Source of the DNA: Paralvinella palmiformis
Taxonomy: Eukaryota > Annelida > Polychaeta > Terebellida > Alvinellidae
DNA: 64,000 bases
Direction of reading: 5' to 3'
Assembly: GCA_025642065.1 (NCBI GenBank)
Contig: JAODUP010000904.1
Coordinates: 88,802-152,801 of the forward strand
Under the pieces are notes generated by a model. That model did no database searches and was not told where the DNA came from. It saw only the letters and a list, made by a program, of their open reading frames with translations. Within the stretch, counting starts at the first letter, position 1. Every line of letters begins with the position of its first letter. Both the position numbers and the translations under genes were made by a program. Of this stretch, positions 1 through 11,770 are shown one piece after another.

Positions 1-114
1 ATTTGGGGTATTATTATATTACATATTATTTGTACAGTGCCTTTGAATGTCTCCTGCTAGTAAGGGCGCTTTATTAAATATACATTACTATCATTATCAT
101 CAATTGATGATTAC

Positions 115-524
115 CTATAGTTAATCCAGCACATATTCCAAATGGAGCTAGTGTCCAAGCTAAGCCAGCCGTGGCTATGGACTCGGCTGTTCCATTAATA
201 TAACCACCACCCACAGTCGTAGCTGTTTGGAGAAATAAAACACACCATCATTCTTGTGGCGCAGGAAGAAGTCATCCTGGAAATACAGCACACATCTGGT
301 TAAGTCAATAACAACAAAGCTATCATAATACACTGCTAGGTACCCGTCATGGTAAAAATGCCAACAATATTTCCAAGTTTACGCCCTGCCACGAGTGACG
401 CCTCGTGACTTTCTGCTGCATTGTGTAATACGTTCTTCTTGTACCAACGTGTGGCTAGCACTCCCGTAATGAGGATTGCTGCGTAGAACACAAGCAGTAA
501 GAGCAGGCCAGCAACGTCAATCAT
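115..524 (-). CDS. SLC5A7: High-affinity choline transporter, first two coding exons (partial)
   Basis: Coding exons are 344..524 (ATG at 524..522) and 115..222, joined by a GT-AG intron; the second ends at a GT donor (114..113) and the gene continues past the left edge. Exon 1 encodes a hydrophobic first helix (GLLLLLVFYAAILITGVLA) and a segment ending in IVGIFTMT. Exon 2 continues with TTVGGGYINGTAES and GLAWTLAPFG, matching the conserved start of CHT1/SLC5A7, the Na+/Cl- dependent choline transporter of cholinergic nerve terminals. The FTMTA-x-VGGGYINGTAE signature separates it from other SLC5 members. An in-frame TAA at 554..552 lies upstream of the ATG, which fixes the start. The junction codon is G|CT (Ala), as in the family. 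Identification is strong for the part seen; nothing can be said about the remaining exons. Confidence 0.93.
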
Positions 525-565
525 TAGTGGCTCAGAATCAATATTGTTGCTTTAGTCCGATAATC
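525..565 (-). other. Probable 5' UTR part of the choline transporter exon, after a 3' splice site
   Basis: On the minus strand a pyrimidine-containing tract ending TTTCAG sits just upstream of position 565, so the first coding exon may begin there, preceded by a 5' UTR intron. No promoter was identified further upstream; 566..1008 shows nothing else recognisable. Confidence 0.4.
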
Positions 566-1010
566 CTGAAATAGACAGTTTGCAGTACTAATTGATCGAC
601 AACATAGATGTGGTAAATTTACGAAGAAATTTCATGCTGTATTTTTAAATGAAATGAATGTCTACTCACTCATAGATGCTGCTCAGACGGTCTATCTTCA
701 TCTGATTAGCTTTCATGTTAAGCTTTTAATTGAGCATATTGTGACTCCTAAAATAAATAAATCATTACGACGTGTGGGATTTTTCTTTAAACAACACGTA
801 AAATAAAGTAACACAGAAGCTGGTGTTGGAATTTTCAAATAGTGCTGTTAAAAGACAATTGTCACACAAATATTTATATATTAATAATGGCAATCATTTT
901 TTTACATTCCACAAAACAGATTATAAATGTAGAAACATTGAAGCCACAGATTTAATAACAATCAGTTCCCTTTTCAACTTCATCATCTAGTTGAAATGGA
1001 TAACATTATA

Positions 1011-1978
1011 CTGTAGGTCCCGGCCATTAAGCCGAGGATGGTTTTCAGGCCTAAAATATCACGATTTATGATATTACTGTCCAATAAGCCGACCTAAAAA
1101 TCTGAACATTTCCCTGCAGTATTTCGAGGTGAAATTTTGAACACAGAAAATAATTTTGTTTTCATAATTCGTTATTCATACCAATGTCACATGTGTTTTG
1201 ATACTCATACTGTCAATAGATCAAGGCAAATTATAACCATCGTTTACACAAACTGTTAGCGTATACGTAGGACCTCAAACTTAAATTAAAGTCCTGATTA
1301 AACATTCAATGAACCGTAAATGAAGTCAATGACTTAGAAGTAATTAAACATATTGTCTACTGAGCCTTTGATGTTACGTTTTGGTCACTAACGTGGTAAT
1401 AACCAAGACGATGTTAATTACTGGTATATGAGTTCAGTTAGTAACTAACTCTCTATTAAAAATAAATTAATTAATCAGTAATTATCCTGTTATTAGTATA
1501 AATATGGCCAGACAGAATATGTATATGGGGGCACCCTAATGTCTATGCTGCCAAACGAATGAGATACGACGCTCTTGGGTATGGGATGTCTTAGGTACAA
1601 GTTGTCTTGTTACCGACGCTGCATTCGTGAAATGCGCTACTGAGTCGAACAACATTCATCCATAATTACAAAAACAGATAATTTCACATATAAATATTGA
1701 TTTTCATTATAAAGGTATGTATAATTATCATCAACTTGTTTCACTTCTATTTTCACTCCTTGACTGCATGAGTTTAAATCAAAATGACGATTGATGTATG
1801 TTTGCATCTAGATCTAGACTAAGTCACCATCGTCTAGACGGCTGCTAACACACTGAAAATATTTTTCCCGATAACTGGATTTCTTGACACTGAAATAGCA
1901 ATGGCCATTAAGCCGACCCCCCAAAATAAGGGTCAAAATGGTGACACAAAGTCTCGGCTTAATGGCTGGGACCTACGG
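1011..1978. mobile_element. 968-bp inverted-repeat DNA transposon with TA target duplication
   Basis: The left end (CTGTAGGTCCCGGCCATTAA) and the reverse complement of the right end (CCGTAGGTCCCAGCCATTAA) form inverted repeats of about 26 bp, continuing into AGCCGAG. Both ends are flanked by TA (1009..1010 and 1979..1980), the duplication expected of Tc1/mariner/pogo-type elements. A further AAGCCGACC motif recurs just inside each end. No transposase is readable inside, so it is non-autonomous or decayed. The superfamily is inferred from the TA duplication only. Confidence 0.75.
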
Positions 1979-2289
1979 TATGTGAATCACCCCCTCTATG
2001 CTGGTACCTTGCAGATGGTGAGGGGCTTGTGTGTCTCAAGGATTCTGAAAGCTATGCCGACTGGTGCTAAGTTCCCGGCAGGTTCAACAAAGCTGGCCAG
2101 GTCCCAGAGGAGTGACATGACGAAACCAATCACCTGGTCCTCCAGGTTGGTCATGGGGCCAACAACCTGTTGCGGAAACTACTACAATAATTACAATGAC
2201 CACAAGGGGCCCCACAGGGGACTTGAGCCACACACTTGCATGAATGATAAATTCTACAGCTGAAAACAAGTCTGTGAGGAGGGTGGCTT

Positions 2290-2663
2290 TTATTTAACTT
2301 GTTGTTGTTAATGGTTTGGGAAGAGGACTGTAATCTATTTTTTAGGTATATTAATTATATTATGACAATTAGCGGTGTTTTATTTTTAATGGACAAGTGG
2401 TGGACTTTATCATTTTGCACCATCTTGAAGATTCCATACAACTGTTTATTTCATAAATGCTCCCAGTAATTGTTTAATCATTTGTTGACTTAAACATAAA
2501 TATTACCTCGGTGTTTGTGTAGAAAATAAAAAGTTTCTGCAAAATTGCACATATTATTATTATTAATTACAAACCGAAAATTCTATGAATCTGGGTAAAA
2601 GGTCTGACCGGGTTATATCCAATTTTGTGTTATAACGGACTGCGGTATAATGGGGCCCTATTG
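2290..2663 (-). mobile_element. Fragment of a pogo/Tigger-like MITE, same family as 29775..30539
   Basis: The right edge reads, on the minus strand, CAATAGGGCCCCATTATA followed by a GTCCGTTATAACAC motif, matching the left end of the element at 29775; a TA follows at 2664..2665. The interior (about 2390..2560) is the reverse complement of 30300..30435, including the shared text CCCAGTAATTGTTTAATCAT. The other end is not clear; it may lie near 2200. Non-coding. Confidence 0.6.
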
Positions 2664-2665
2664 TA

Positions 2666-5600
2666 TTATGAACCATCAGAAACTTGAAATATCTCCATAA
2701 AAGCTGACCATCCATGACACTATTATTTATTATCATACATGGCTATAACCCTTATGTCTACAAATGTAAGAAAAACTACATTGGACAGGACAGTCTATAT
2801 GATTGAATGTTTCAGTATATTATTTTCCTGTCTATTATGATTTAAATAATTTTTCTCTAATATAAATTTTATACATAACTTTTTAACAGGCTTTAATCTA
2901 TCCAAAAAAAACTTTATGTTTGGTATAATAAATAAATAAATCCAAACGTTTTCTACGATTTTTTTTTCCTTGTCTTGTTATTAATTGCCGGTTGGTATCT
3001 GGTATTGCCATCCTAACAGGCACAAGAAGAAACTTCCTGGCCAGATGGAGAAAATCCTGAATAGGATTTACTATTCACTGAAATTATTGATTGCTCACAG
3101 TCCCTTCGTTTCAAAATTATGGGGCAATGTAGAAGGCATATTCAGGCTTGATATAAAATAAGGAACTCACAACTTATTTGTAACTGTGGCCTAACAAATT
3201 GGACTGATTATAATGATCTTTTAAATGAAAAAATATTTGAAATACAGATGGCTATTTCGTATTATCAAACTCACACTAAAATATAAATTTAATTCATTTC
3301 TCACGTATTTATTGGAGACATCAGGATATTCTGGAAAGAACAGGTTATGCCGGATTAACGTAAAGTATTAAAATATAATTTTAATAACCTTATCTACTTT
3401 CATCACTGGAAAAAGACTGGTTATATCCAGAGTCGGTGTTTTCTGACCTAGCTGAAAATAGTTCAGATGGATTCTTGTCAGCGGGGTCAAAAGCCATCCA
3501 GCCTCTGATTGGCCAGTACTTCGGGAATCTTTGGAATGAAAATGACCATTGTTGTCTTTATTACACAAATTTTGGACATCCGTTGAATCATATACATTTT
3601 TTTAGTTAGTAAAATTATTTGGGGCAGTAAAATATTTTTGGGCTAATAACAAATTAACTGGGCATGATGTTATTAACTGTTTCTGGCTGAGAGGCTAGTG
3701 TTCAAGGTAAAGAAAATTCTGGCCCTGCCGAAGTATATTGGAATCTAGTGTTTATAATTATATTGAAATTAGTGAACACCATGCAAGTTAACAATAGCTG
3801 ATAACTAGGCTTACAGTGAAAAATTAGCCAAACCCAGAATTACTATCTGATGTCATAAGTAAGTGCATCCATGTGCTTTTTATTGAGTTTGATGTTATAA
3901 TTCTAACAGGTCTGCTGGGTTAGTCATACCAAATGGCCATATAATTAAATAAAGTAATATTTGTTGTGGTCCTTTTTGACTGGGAATCTGTTTTCTCAAG
4001 TGGATTTGTTCTCATACTAGTCAAATAACAGCACTACACCTTTTGTTTTATTTAAGAAAATATAATTACTGAGCAATTTTCTCTTTTTTCACCAAGTGAC
4101 CAAAGCACCAGTTTTCAATTGTTCATCACATCAACATAGTTTATTATGCGAGACTACAACTGAGGGGTGTAATTTTCACTACAGGGAGTGATTTGTTTAA
4201 CCCTGTTCACACCTGGAACATGTGTCCGGGGGGGGGGGGCTTGGTCTAGTCTATACGTAGACATCCCAGAAACACAGATAAGGGTATACCTCTCGTATAT
4301 ATTTAGTCAGTCAGTTCAATGAATCAATTACTCATAATGACAAAGATGGCTGATTTGATTGATTGACTCTTAGAGTTAGAGCCATAAACTTATAAAAGCT
4401 ACTCGCCTACTTGGTCTCTCAGGCCACCGTCTTGTCTAGATATACTCATATAGTCTAGATCTAGTACTAACTTAATTATTAATTTAATAATATTTACATG
4501 ATTTAATAATGCAACTGCCGTGAACTGGCAACGCGTTAGAAATCTACGGTCATATAAATCATTGGACGGAAGTAAAATTGTTCATCTTCTTACGCTAAAT
4601 ATGTCTAATAACCGAATGTTTATAAATATTTCCACATGTGACAACGACACACTTTTGGCACGCTGTTGGAAACGATAAAACGTGTATCGATAACATATTT
4701 AGAATAACCGTGCTAACATGTATAAATAGTCTGTTCCACGGACATCTTTGGTGGCGCCAGTTCTCTTTCTGTTGGGTGACGATGATATGCTATACCAGAG
4801 AACGTCTATACAAGTTCTCTGGCTATACTGAGCAAGTGAGGTCGGAACCATATGGCCAGTAATAATAATGTAATGCTTCATTGTCTGAATACACAAAACA
4901 TGGTCACAAATCTCTAGCTACAAGATTATAATGCTTCAGCAACCAGATCGCAATACACCACTTTGTTAAGAAGACCGCTTTTTATAAATTACACGTGCTC
5001 ACAATTACGCATACAAATAATTAAATATCTGAATTATCATTGGGTCCTCCCAACAGCTACTCTTAAAGGACCTAACCCAAAGTGTTTGTGAATTAAGGAC
5101 ATCCTTTTATAACAAGTTAATTAATTACTATGCATTAAAATACACATTAAATTTATTAATTATATTATATCCAAACAGACAAACCATGTGTATGCGCGCA
5201 CACGTGCAGGTACGCACGCAACAATGCATAGACACCAAACTTTACCAAATATTCATCGACGATTAAAAACTTCCAGAAATCGCAGTTGTTTAATTATTGC
5301 AGCAACATTTGTACGTTTGGAAGTGAAAATTCACGCCCCAAAATGGGCAAAATTGAGAAACCACGTATCCCTGTGTGTGATTTTGCTCTGATGTATGTTG
5401 TTGTGATGTGGTAAGCAAAGTATGCTTACATTGTAAGATTGGCGTACTTGACTTTTGGATAGAGGCGCCACCTGGTCACAATACTGAAGAAGTGCTGTAA
5501 CCGTAAAAAAGGAAAATTGAAAATCCAAATTACCACACAAAATTAATTTTTACTCCATCTAATGGACACAAATGCTACAAATGTTAATAGTTGTAATGCA

Positions 5601-6861
5601 AAAACACTGGATCACACACAACAAAGATAATTTGGCAGCTATTATTGGAATATAACAAATTGTTACAAGCACAGATCTGTGGATAAACAAAGGAGTGATA
5701 TTAAATAAGCTGCATGGGCTGTCACCATGGAATATCCATCTGAAACTACAATGTTGTAAAGCTAGAATATATGTATCATGAGGGCTGGTTGTGGCTTATT
5801 TGTGAACGGTCATTTAGCTCCCTACTCTGCCATTGGAGAACAACACGGACACACGAATATGTCTTTAATGTGGCTTTCATTCACTGAATATAAATAAATT
5901 AAGGCAGGACGAAACGGAGATGGTGTAAGGTTTGTGCGGAGCGGCTTTGTTACAGGGGTAAGCTGTTGCTACTTATTTCTATATAGTCCGGTTCTGCTGG
6001 CATAAATACCACGTCACTGATATTACTCGTAGAATTGTTTAATTACCGAATACATTATATTACCATTGCATGTGCTAGGCATGCATAAAAGTTATGTTTC
6101 CCGATTTTAATATATTAGTATAATTATATATTTCCCAGGTTTTGTTTTGTATGTTGGTGAACCAAATAAACACGAAGAAATAGATTTATGTTGTGATTGT
6201 ATGCGTGGTCAAACTTTATTCATATTTCGGATTAAATAAATAATAGAACGAATGACAAATGAATTTATTTCCAATCTACGTGAAGATACATATATAACAT
6301 TAAACGTAACACAATAATAATAGTATGCCAAGAGAATGTAACAAGGAGTTTGGCTAAAAGAATAAAAAATATGACGAGGAACATCAGTAGCATTACAGCC
6401 ATATACGAACCATGTTATTAGAGATGAGCAATAAAATAAGTATAATTGTTGTATTCATTTATAAAGAGAAAGAAGCAAGAAAGCTCAGTGTGCATCAGTG
6501 GTTCTTGTATTTTTCAATATTAATATAAAATATGTGTACTTTTGAGGAAGTCCTCTCTGTACCCATGAACTTGTATGTATTGTGTATTTCTTTTATTGGC
6601 ATAGTCCTTGTTATTAAAGCATTGGACACTGTGGTCTGTCTCATACTTGGCTGTTTTAGAAAAAAATAACCCCAAATAGTTGGTGACTACTTTGTGGAAT
6701 TGTTAAGAAACCTTTTATTTTGAGTAATTAGCACATTTTCAACGTGAAACAACTTATTATCGAATGAACAAACCTGTACATATAATATGGTGCTATTATA
6801 TTATCCAATAATTATGCATGCATTTTTAGGATTATATGTAATAAAGCGACACACCCACATT
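2666..6861. other. 4.2 kb with no recognisable gene
   Basis: AT-rich sequence with only short ORFs lacking family resemblance. Landmarks are an 12-base G run at 4228..4239 and scattered simple repeats. I see no RNA gene and no complete element here. Confidence 0.5.
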
Positions 6862-7909
6862 TTAGCTAAATCACTTCACTGATTCCACACGGAGTTAGTG
6901 TACATTGTCTCACGTGGTCAACAAACTGTAATGTTTGTTAACACGCTGAGGGCCTATAAAAGGCATAACTTTTCACTCAGGTTAAAGAAGAACTACGACG
7001 CCAGGCAAGTCGGACGTGTTTCGATATGGTTCATATAGGTAGGAAATCAGGCACATGCATAGGTATACGCATATATGTATATATATGTGTAGGTATGGAA
7101 CATTTTATATTTAGATTAATGTAGTATTTAGTTGTATTTAGATTTAGATTTATGGATGTAGGTCTCAAAGGATGTTTAGATATGCTGATGCTCTGTGCCT
7201 GTTGCCTCTTTAAATGTACCCTAAAACGCACATTGCCCGTGCCATTATCTATTTCCATCCAGATTCCTTATTACACCAAAGTAAGATAGTTATGTCGTTA
7301 TTAAAACATGTTTGAGTGTATTAGCTTTGTTATGTATAATGTAGAATCTATATTGTTGTCCTCTTATGTGGTCTGGCGAAACGACCTATTAATTCATACA
7401 ATGCTCCTTGATGGATTTATACTCCTGGAGTCGTTTGTTACTCCGGCAGGCATCTCCATGGGTATTAAGCTGCGGACAGAGTTTTCCCCATATTCTGAGT
7501 AATTAGGTTACACTGATATAGGAAATTTGTTAAATGTATAGCTATTATAATCCCGACGTGTCATTCGCAGTATCGGAGATCTGCCTGAAATCCGCTGTTC
7601 TCAACCATGGGTCAAATAGATCAAGTGGATAGGCGCTTTAATTTAGGTCAGCATCTGAGGCGTCGAAGTGTTTTATATATAGGTTTCTTTTGGACCACAG
7701 AAAATTACTGTTAAATGTAAACTGTTGTGTCAAAATAGTTATGATATTTATGTACCAAGTCATCATTGCACCACACGCACATGTTGTTTGCTGCGAGTTG
7801 TGGTATCAAATGGTATGTTTTTACGTGCTTCCGCGTTGTGTACGTAGCCTGCATCTAGCCGCTTTCCTGTGGGCGTGACATATTTGTCGCGTACAAAAAA
7901 CGAATTAGT
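6862..7909 (+). repeat. Mosaic of dispersed repeat blocks (A-B-C-D-E), probably Penelope-associated
   Basis: Five blocks recur elsewhere in the window. A (6862..7046, also 62340..62523) has CCTATAAAAGGC, a TATA-like core, and ends GACGCCAGGCAAGTCGGACG. B (7065..7240, also 62860..63030 and weakly 21467..21605). C (7374..7500, also 41228..41340). D (7527..7645, also 41358..41490 and 62024..62150), marked by TCGGAGATCTGCCTGAAATC. E (7650..7909, also 62560..62823), which starts with GTCAGCATCTGAGG. The order differs at 62 kb (D-A-E-B), where the blocks precede a Penelope-like reverse transcriptase start. I infer element ends or terminal repeats of that family; the blocks have no credible coding content. 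Confidence 0.65.
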
Positions 7910-7949
7910 AGAAGAAATCACTGAATGAGCTGACCTGCCATCTTCACCC

Positions 7950-9139
7950 TTTGGATATGATAGCTTCACCAGCAAGAGCAGCATTGTACAAGATCGATGG
8001 AACAATGACAGGCAATCTATATGGAAAAGGCTGCTTTGTTCATTTGCAGAACAGCAGTCGCAGAAAACTCCGATTTAAAGATGGAAAGGGAGATCCAAAG
8101 GGTTTTGTATTATTTCTTATATCAAATGGGCTGCATAAGTAATTAATAGATCGTTACCGTGGAAATCGGCTCCATGTTTTGTTTCACCTGTGTAGTATTT
8201 ATTATGATTATCATTTCATATTTGTTAATTTCTTACGTACAGGCACATCATGTGGTGGACTGATAAGTGACATTTTGAAAGATTTACTCAGGACCACATG
8301 TCGCATTGAAATGCAGGTCTTTGTCGTGTTTGGTAAACTCCTGTCTGGCCCCTGGATGCATCACTTCTATACCTCTTCGCAGTCAGAAATAAGTCAAGTA
8401 GATGCAATTAGCGAGATTCGTGGTATGCTACATGGACTGCGTGATTTAATTAGCGGTCCAATGAGCTTATTCCGGATGAAGGCAGACTTCTTTGGTCCTA
8501 ATCTGAACAGCAGTGACAGAATTCTCATAGCACTGAGAGAGTTGTCTTCAGATGGGATTGAGCTCTTCACTCAGATGATGAAGGGTATCTTTCAGTCAAC
8601 TGTTCAGGTTCTCGAGCGGCAGTACAGGAAATATTTTAATCTCACCATAGCTAATAAACAGAGAGGAAGCCGTATCTGCACGATCGCATAATATAGATGC
8701 CTAAGATGTGATGGGATTCTTTAGTGTTCCAAATTCGTTACCTCTCCAGCAAGATGAGGTCAAAGAAAAATAGGAGCATGGATTATCTAGATAATTTGTC
8801 TTACAGCCAGCGTGAACATGTGATACAATTTGTTGTACCTATTACATGCCAGAAGAGACAGAAAAAAGAAAGCGCCACCTGGATCTACAATTAGAAATGG
8901 CTGCCAGACAGGCCAAAAACAAGAACGCCGAAGAAAAGTGCAAGCTGCAGAAGAAGCTTCAGAAGCTAGATCCTGGAGATTTGACTGCCCAATTCCTTGT
9001 GCAGCGTCTGGAGAATTGCTCTGTTGTTGGTCAGTTCTTATGCCATGTTTGGACGGTGAATGGTAGCTTCCAAACATACAATCGAAAAATAGAAAAACTC
9101 AAGGTTAATCAGTATTACAAATCAGTGCTATATCTTTAA
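7950..9139 (+). pseudogene. Decayed copy of an uncharacterised multi-copy invertebrate ORF family
   Basis: The longest open piece is 8179..8691 (170 codons; the family-like part starts near 8243). Readable segments include KLLSGPWMHHFY, MKADFFGPNLNS and VLERQYRKYFNLTI. In another frame, 8846..9139 gives a basic coiled-coil stretch (EEKCKLQKKLQKLDPGDLT) and then VVGQFLCHVWTVNG and YNRKIEKLKV. An upstream piece at 7951..8142 has ALYKIDGTMTGNLYGKG. The pattern of GPWM-FYT, then DFFG, then RRQY-YFN, then a basic coil, then CHVW recalls large families of uncharacterised multi-copy predicted proteins in marine invertebrates, probably mobile-element derived. Several frameshifts separate the parts, so this is a relic. 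Function unknown. Confidence 0.45.
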
Positions 9140-9405
9140 TTTAATATAGAAGTTTGTAATTAATTTTTTTAAATTGAAACGAGCGGCTCGTCATACCGAA
9201 GTAGGAACTATGTTTTATTGGGTAGGCCGAAAATAGGGATGAGGCTTTCTATGTTATGTCATGGGATCTTATTGATTTATTATATCTTGGTTTTCAATGA
9301 TCGATGGATGTTTTTTTTTATTGCTTTATATTCGTTTTGAACGGATATAAAACAAAATAATGCCACAAAATAGGATAATAACTGAATATTACATTGCCAC
9401 GACCT
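9140..9405. other. Nothing recognisable
   Basis: Short AT-rich spacer between the decayed ORF and the minus-strand ORF at 9406..9654. Confidence 0.4.
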
Positions 9406-9654
9406 TCATCTATGCCTTAATAGACCGAAAATAAGATTTAGAAAGGTACACACGAATCTAACTCTTATGGTGGACCGAGGGCCGGGGCCCCGACCGGGTG
9501 TCGGCGGCACATGTGGCTGCTCTGGATCCAGGACTGCACTTGTTATAGCTAATTCCTCACAACTAATACTGTCTGTGATCTCTTCAAGGTTGTAGGGAAT
9601 TATATCCCTGAGAATGTCAAAACTTTCGTTGGAATCTGACATTATTTCAGTCAA
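9406..9654 (-). CDS. Unrecognised minus-strand ORF with acidic N-terminus (tentative first exon)
   Basis: 82 codons from ATG at 9654. The first half is acidic and serine-rich (SDSNESFDILRDI then PYNLEEITDS), a composition seen at the N-terminus of several multi-copy predicted proteins of invertebrates; then comes a proline/glycine-rich stretch encoded by locally GC-rich DNA. The last 20 or so residues look non-coding, so if real the exon would end earlier. A perfect CRE (TGACGTCA, 9709..9716) lies just upstream. I do not recognise a protein family with confidence. Confidence 0.25.
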   Translation of the reverse strand: MTEIMSDSNESFDILRDIIPYNLEEITDSISCEELAITSAVLDPEQPHVPPTPGRGPGPRSTIRVRFVCTFLNLIFGLLRHR

Positions 9655-9708
9655 CTAGTCAGAACGCTTGTAAACAAAGCTGTGGCACTACGTGATGTTT
9701 GGCAAAGA

Positions 9709-9716
9709 TGACGTCA
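9709..9716. promoter_or_regulatory. Perfect CRE palindrome TGACGTCA
   Basis: An eight-base CREB/ATF consensus about 55 bp upstream of the minus-strand ATG at 9654. An 8-mer is expected about once per 65 kb by chance, so position is the only support. Confidence 0.25.
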
Positions 9717-9981
9717 CATGATAATCTCTAGCCGGCGTAGTACATACTAACAATGGCTCGTGAAAGTTTCGTGAATTAACGATTTATGGAATATTTTAAT
9801 GGAAATATGATAGCTGGTGGTTAGAAGTGTGGTAGTGTATCTATAAAATAGTTGTTTGCTACGTTATATTTACTTCAAAATATGAAATTTCTTTTCCCGT
9901 GACCTTTAACACTAATTGACATTTAACTTTCTTTTCGTCTTGAGACCGGATATACGGGATATAGAGGCATTGCCTGATTAT

Positions 9982-11030
9982 TTATTCAGGTCTTGACTGA
10001 TACATATACACTTTATTTACATAGCCCTCATGACAAATTGTATCCAACCTGGACTTAAAACTGTTTGTTGACTGGCTTTCAATGACTTCAGCTGGGAGCG
10101 AGTTCCAATCGTTCACAACTCTCTGACTGAAAACTGACTGCCGACTTCCCAATCTGGCGTTTTTTATTTTACTATCTTCTGGCGACTGATGCAGCACCTA
10201 GTTCGAAGAATATAGCTATATCTATTCTATCGATTCCATTTAATATTTTGTAAGTCTGAATCATGTCCCCTCGTCTCCTACGGTGTTGTAATGATGGAAA
10301 TTTTAGGGCTCTTAGTATGGTAGATGGCTTATCTCTGGAATGAGTTTGGTGTCCCGTCTCTGAATTTTTTCTATATCAACACTGTCACGTCTAAATTTTG
10401 GATGTCAGATTAAATTAACATATTCTAATATATGTGGTCGGATCATAGTTGTGAAGAGTCTAGGCATGGTGACATTATCCAGGCATGTAAAAGTTGCTCT
10501 TTTGCTACTGCCTTAGAGACATCGTCATGGAATTTTAGTACCTCGTCAATATATACCACCAAGCATCCTTTCTGGTTTCTTCTAATAACTGTGAGTTCAT
10601 CTGATATGTTAGTCTCTGATTTGAGCTGCCTAGATGGAAGCTCTTACACTTGGCTTGGTTGAACACCAGTTGCCACTTGTTCGACCATTCCACAATGTTG
10701 TCAAGGTCCTGCAGCAGGACATCGCGATTTGCTATTGTCCTAATTTCACGGAACAGCTTTGTGTCGTCAGCAAATATTTTTGCTGTACTGCTGACTACAG
10801 CTGGCAGGTCATTTAAAAAAATGACGAACAAGATCGAACATAACACACTTCCTTGAGGTATTATTCCGCTCAGGATATCTACCCATGATGACAGCTTTCC
10901 ATTTACAACTACTCTTTGCCTTCATCCAGATAAAAAAATCTCGTATCCACTCCAGTAATTTACCGGTTACACCATACGGTTTCAATTTCCCCAATAACCT
11001 TTGGTGAGGGACAGTATCAAAAGCTTTTAT
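9982..11030 (-). pseudogene. Reverse transcriptase relic of a CR1/L2/Jockey-like LINE
   Basis: Read from high to low coordinates: KLKPYGVTGKLLEWIRDF (10994..), a short gap with a frameshift, then ILFVIFLNDLPAVV and AKIFADDTKLFREI (10846..10535), which carries the F-A-D-D catalytic motif of LINE reverse transcriptases, then RRGDMIQTYKILNGIDRI around 10210..10290, and finally SQRVVNDWNSLPAEVIES with SFKSRLD (10197..9982), the usual C-terminal end of these ORFs. Multiple stops and frameshifts make it inactive. No 5' region is present. Confidence 0.8.
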
Positions 11031-11039
11031 TTTATTTTT

Positions 11040-11770
11040 AATGAACAGTATAACATGTATAAGTGGTTATTTTCAAGCATGTGTTTGACTTTATAACTAA
11101 CAGAAATATTTTTCGATACATTTTTACAAACAGCGTTAATATGATTAGGCTATGCCAGTTTTTTCATCTAGCAAGACTCCTAGGAACTTAGTAACTTCTA
11201 ATCTACTGACTTCTAATCTACCAACCTTGAGTTTATAATCATTCAGATAAGGCATGCTATGAAAAAAAAAATATTTTATTTTAATATTCAGAAATAATTT
11301 GTTAACTTTAAATCATCGTATCATTTGTTTTAATTAGTTGATGAACACATTATTAACCTCTGTTATACTCGGCAAACAATATATATTTTATTTTATTTGA
11401 AATATTTGCCAGATCATTGATCTAGAGGAAAAATAAAGTAGGTCCCAAAATACAACCTTTTGGAATTCCACATAGCGTAGTTCTATAATCTGGACAAATA
11501 TAATCACAGAAAACAAATTGCTTTCTGTTAGTTAACTATTTTTTTAATCCGGCTTGAAGCAATACATCAGACACCAGAATGGCATAGTTTCTTAACCAGA
11601 GTGATCTATGGTATCAAATGCTTTCTTCAAATAAATAACAACACCAGTTGTTACCAAATTATTATCTAAATTGCTATAGTTTCTGATGAAAAACTAAGGC
11701 GTTGTCAACATAAATCTTATTGGACTATTGAAGCTATACTTCATAAACTCTGGTCACGATATGAAAATGG
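11040..11770 (-). pseudogene. Second, distinct reverse transcriptase relic (LINE)
   Basis: On the minus strand, the frame shows VVIYLKKAFDTIDHSGLRNY near 11640..11580, then NRKQFVF, then CGIPKGCILGPTLF near 11480..11440 and INDLANISNKIKYILFAEYN. These are the RT palm motifs (AFDTIDH; GxPxGxxLGPxLF; the F-A-D-D site decayed to LFAEYN). It ends with a weak KFLGVLLDEKT segment near 11190..11140. Its sequence differs from the neighbour at 9982..11030, so two LINE copies lie in tandem. Confidence 0.65.

Noticed and set aside
1901..2263. 120-codon ORF at the right end of the inverted-repeat element
   Set aside because: It starts inside the terminal inverted repeat and runs into unrelated flanking DNA; no family motif.
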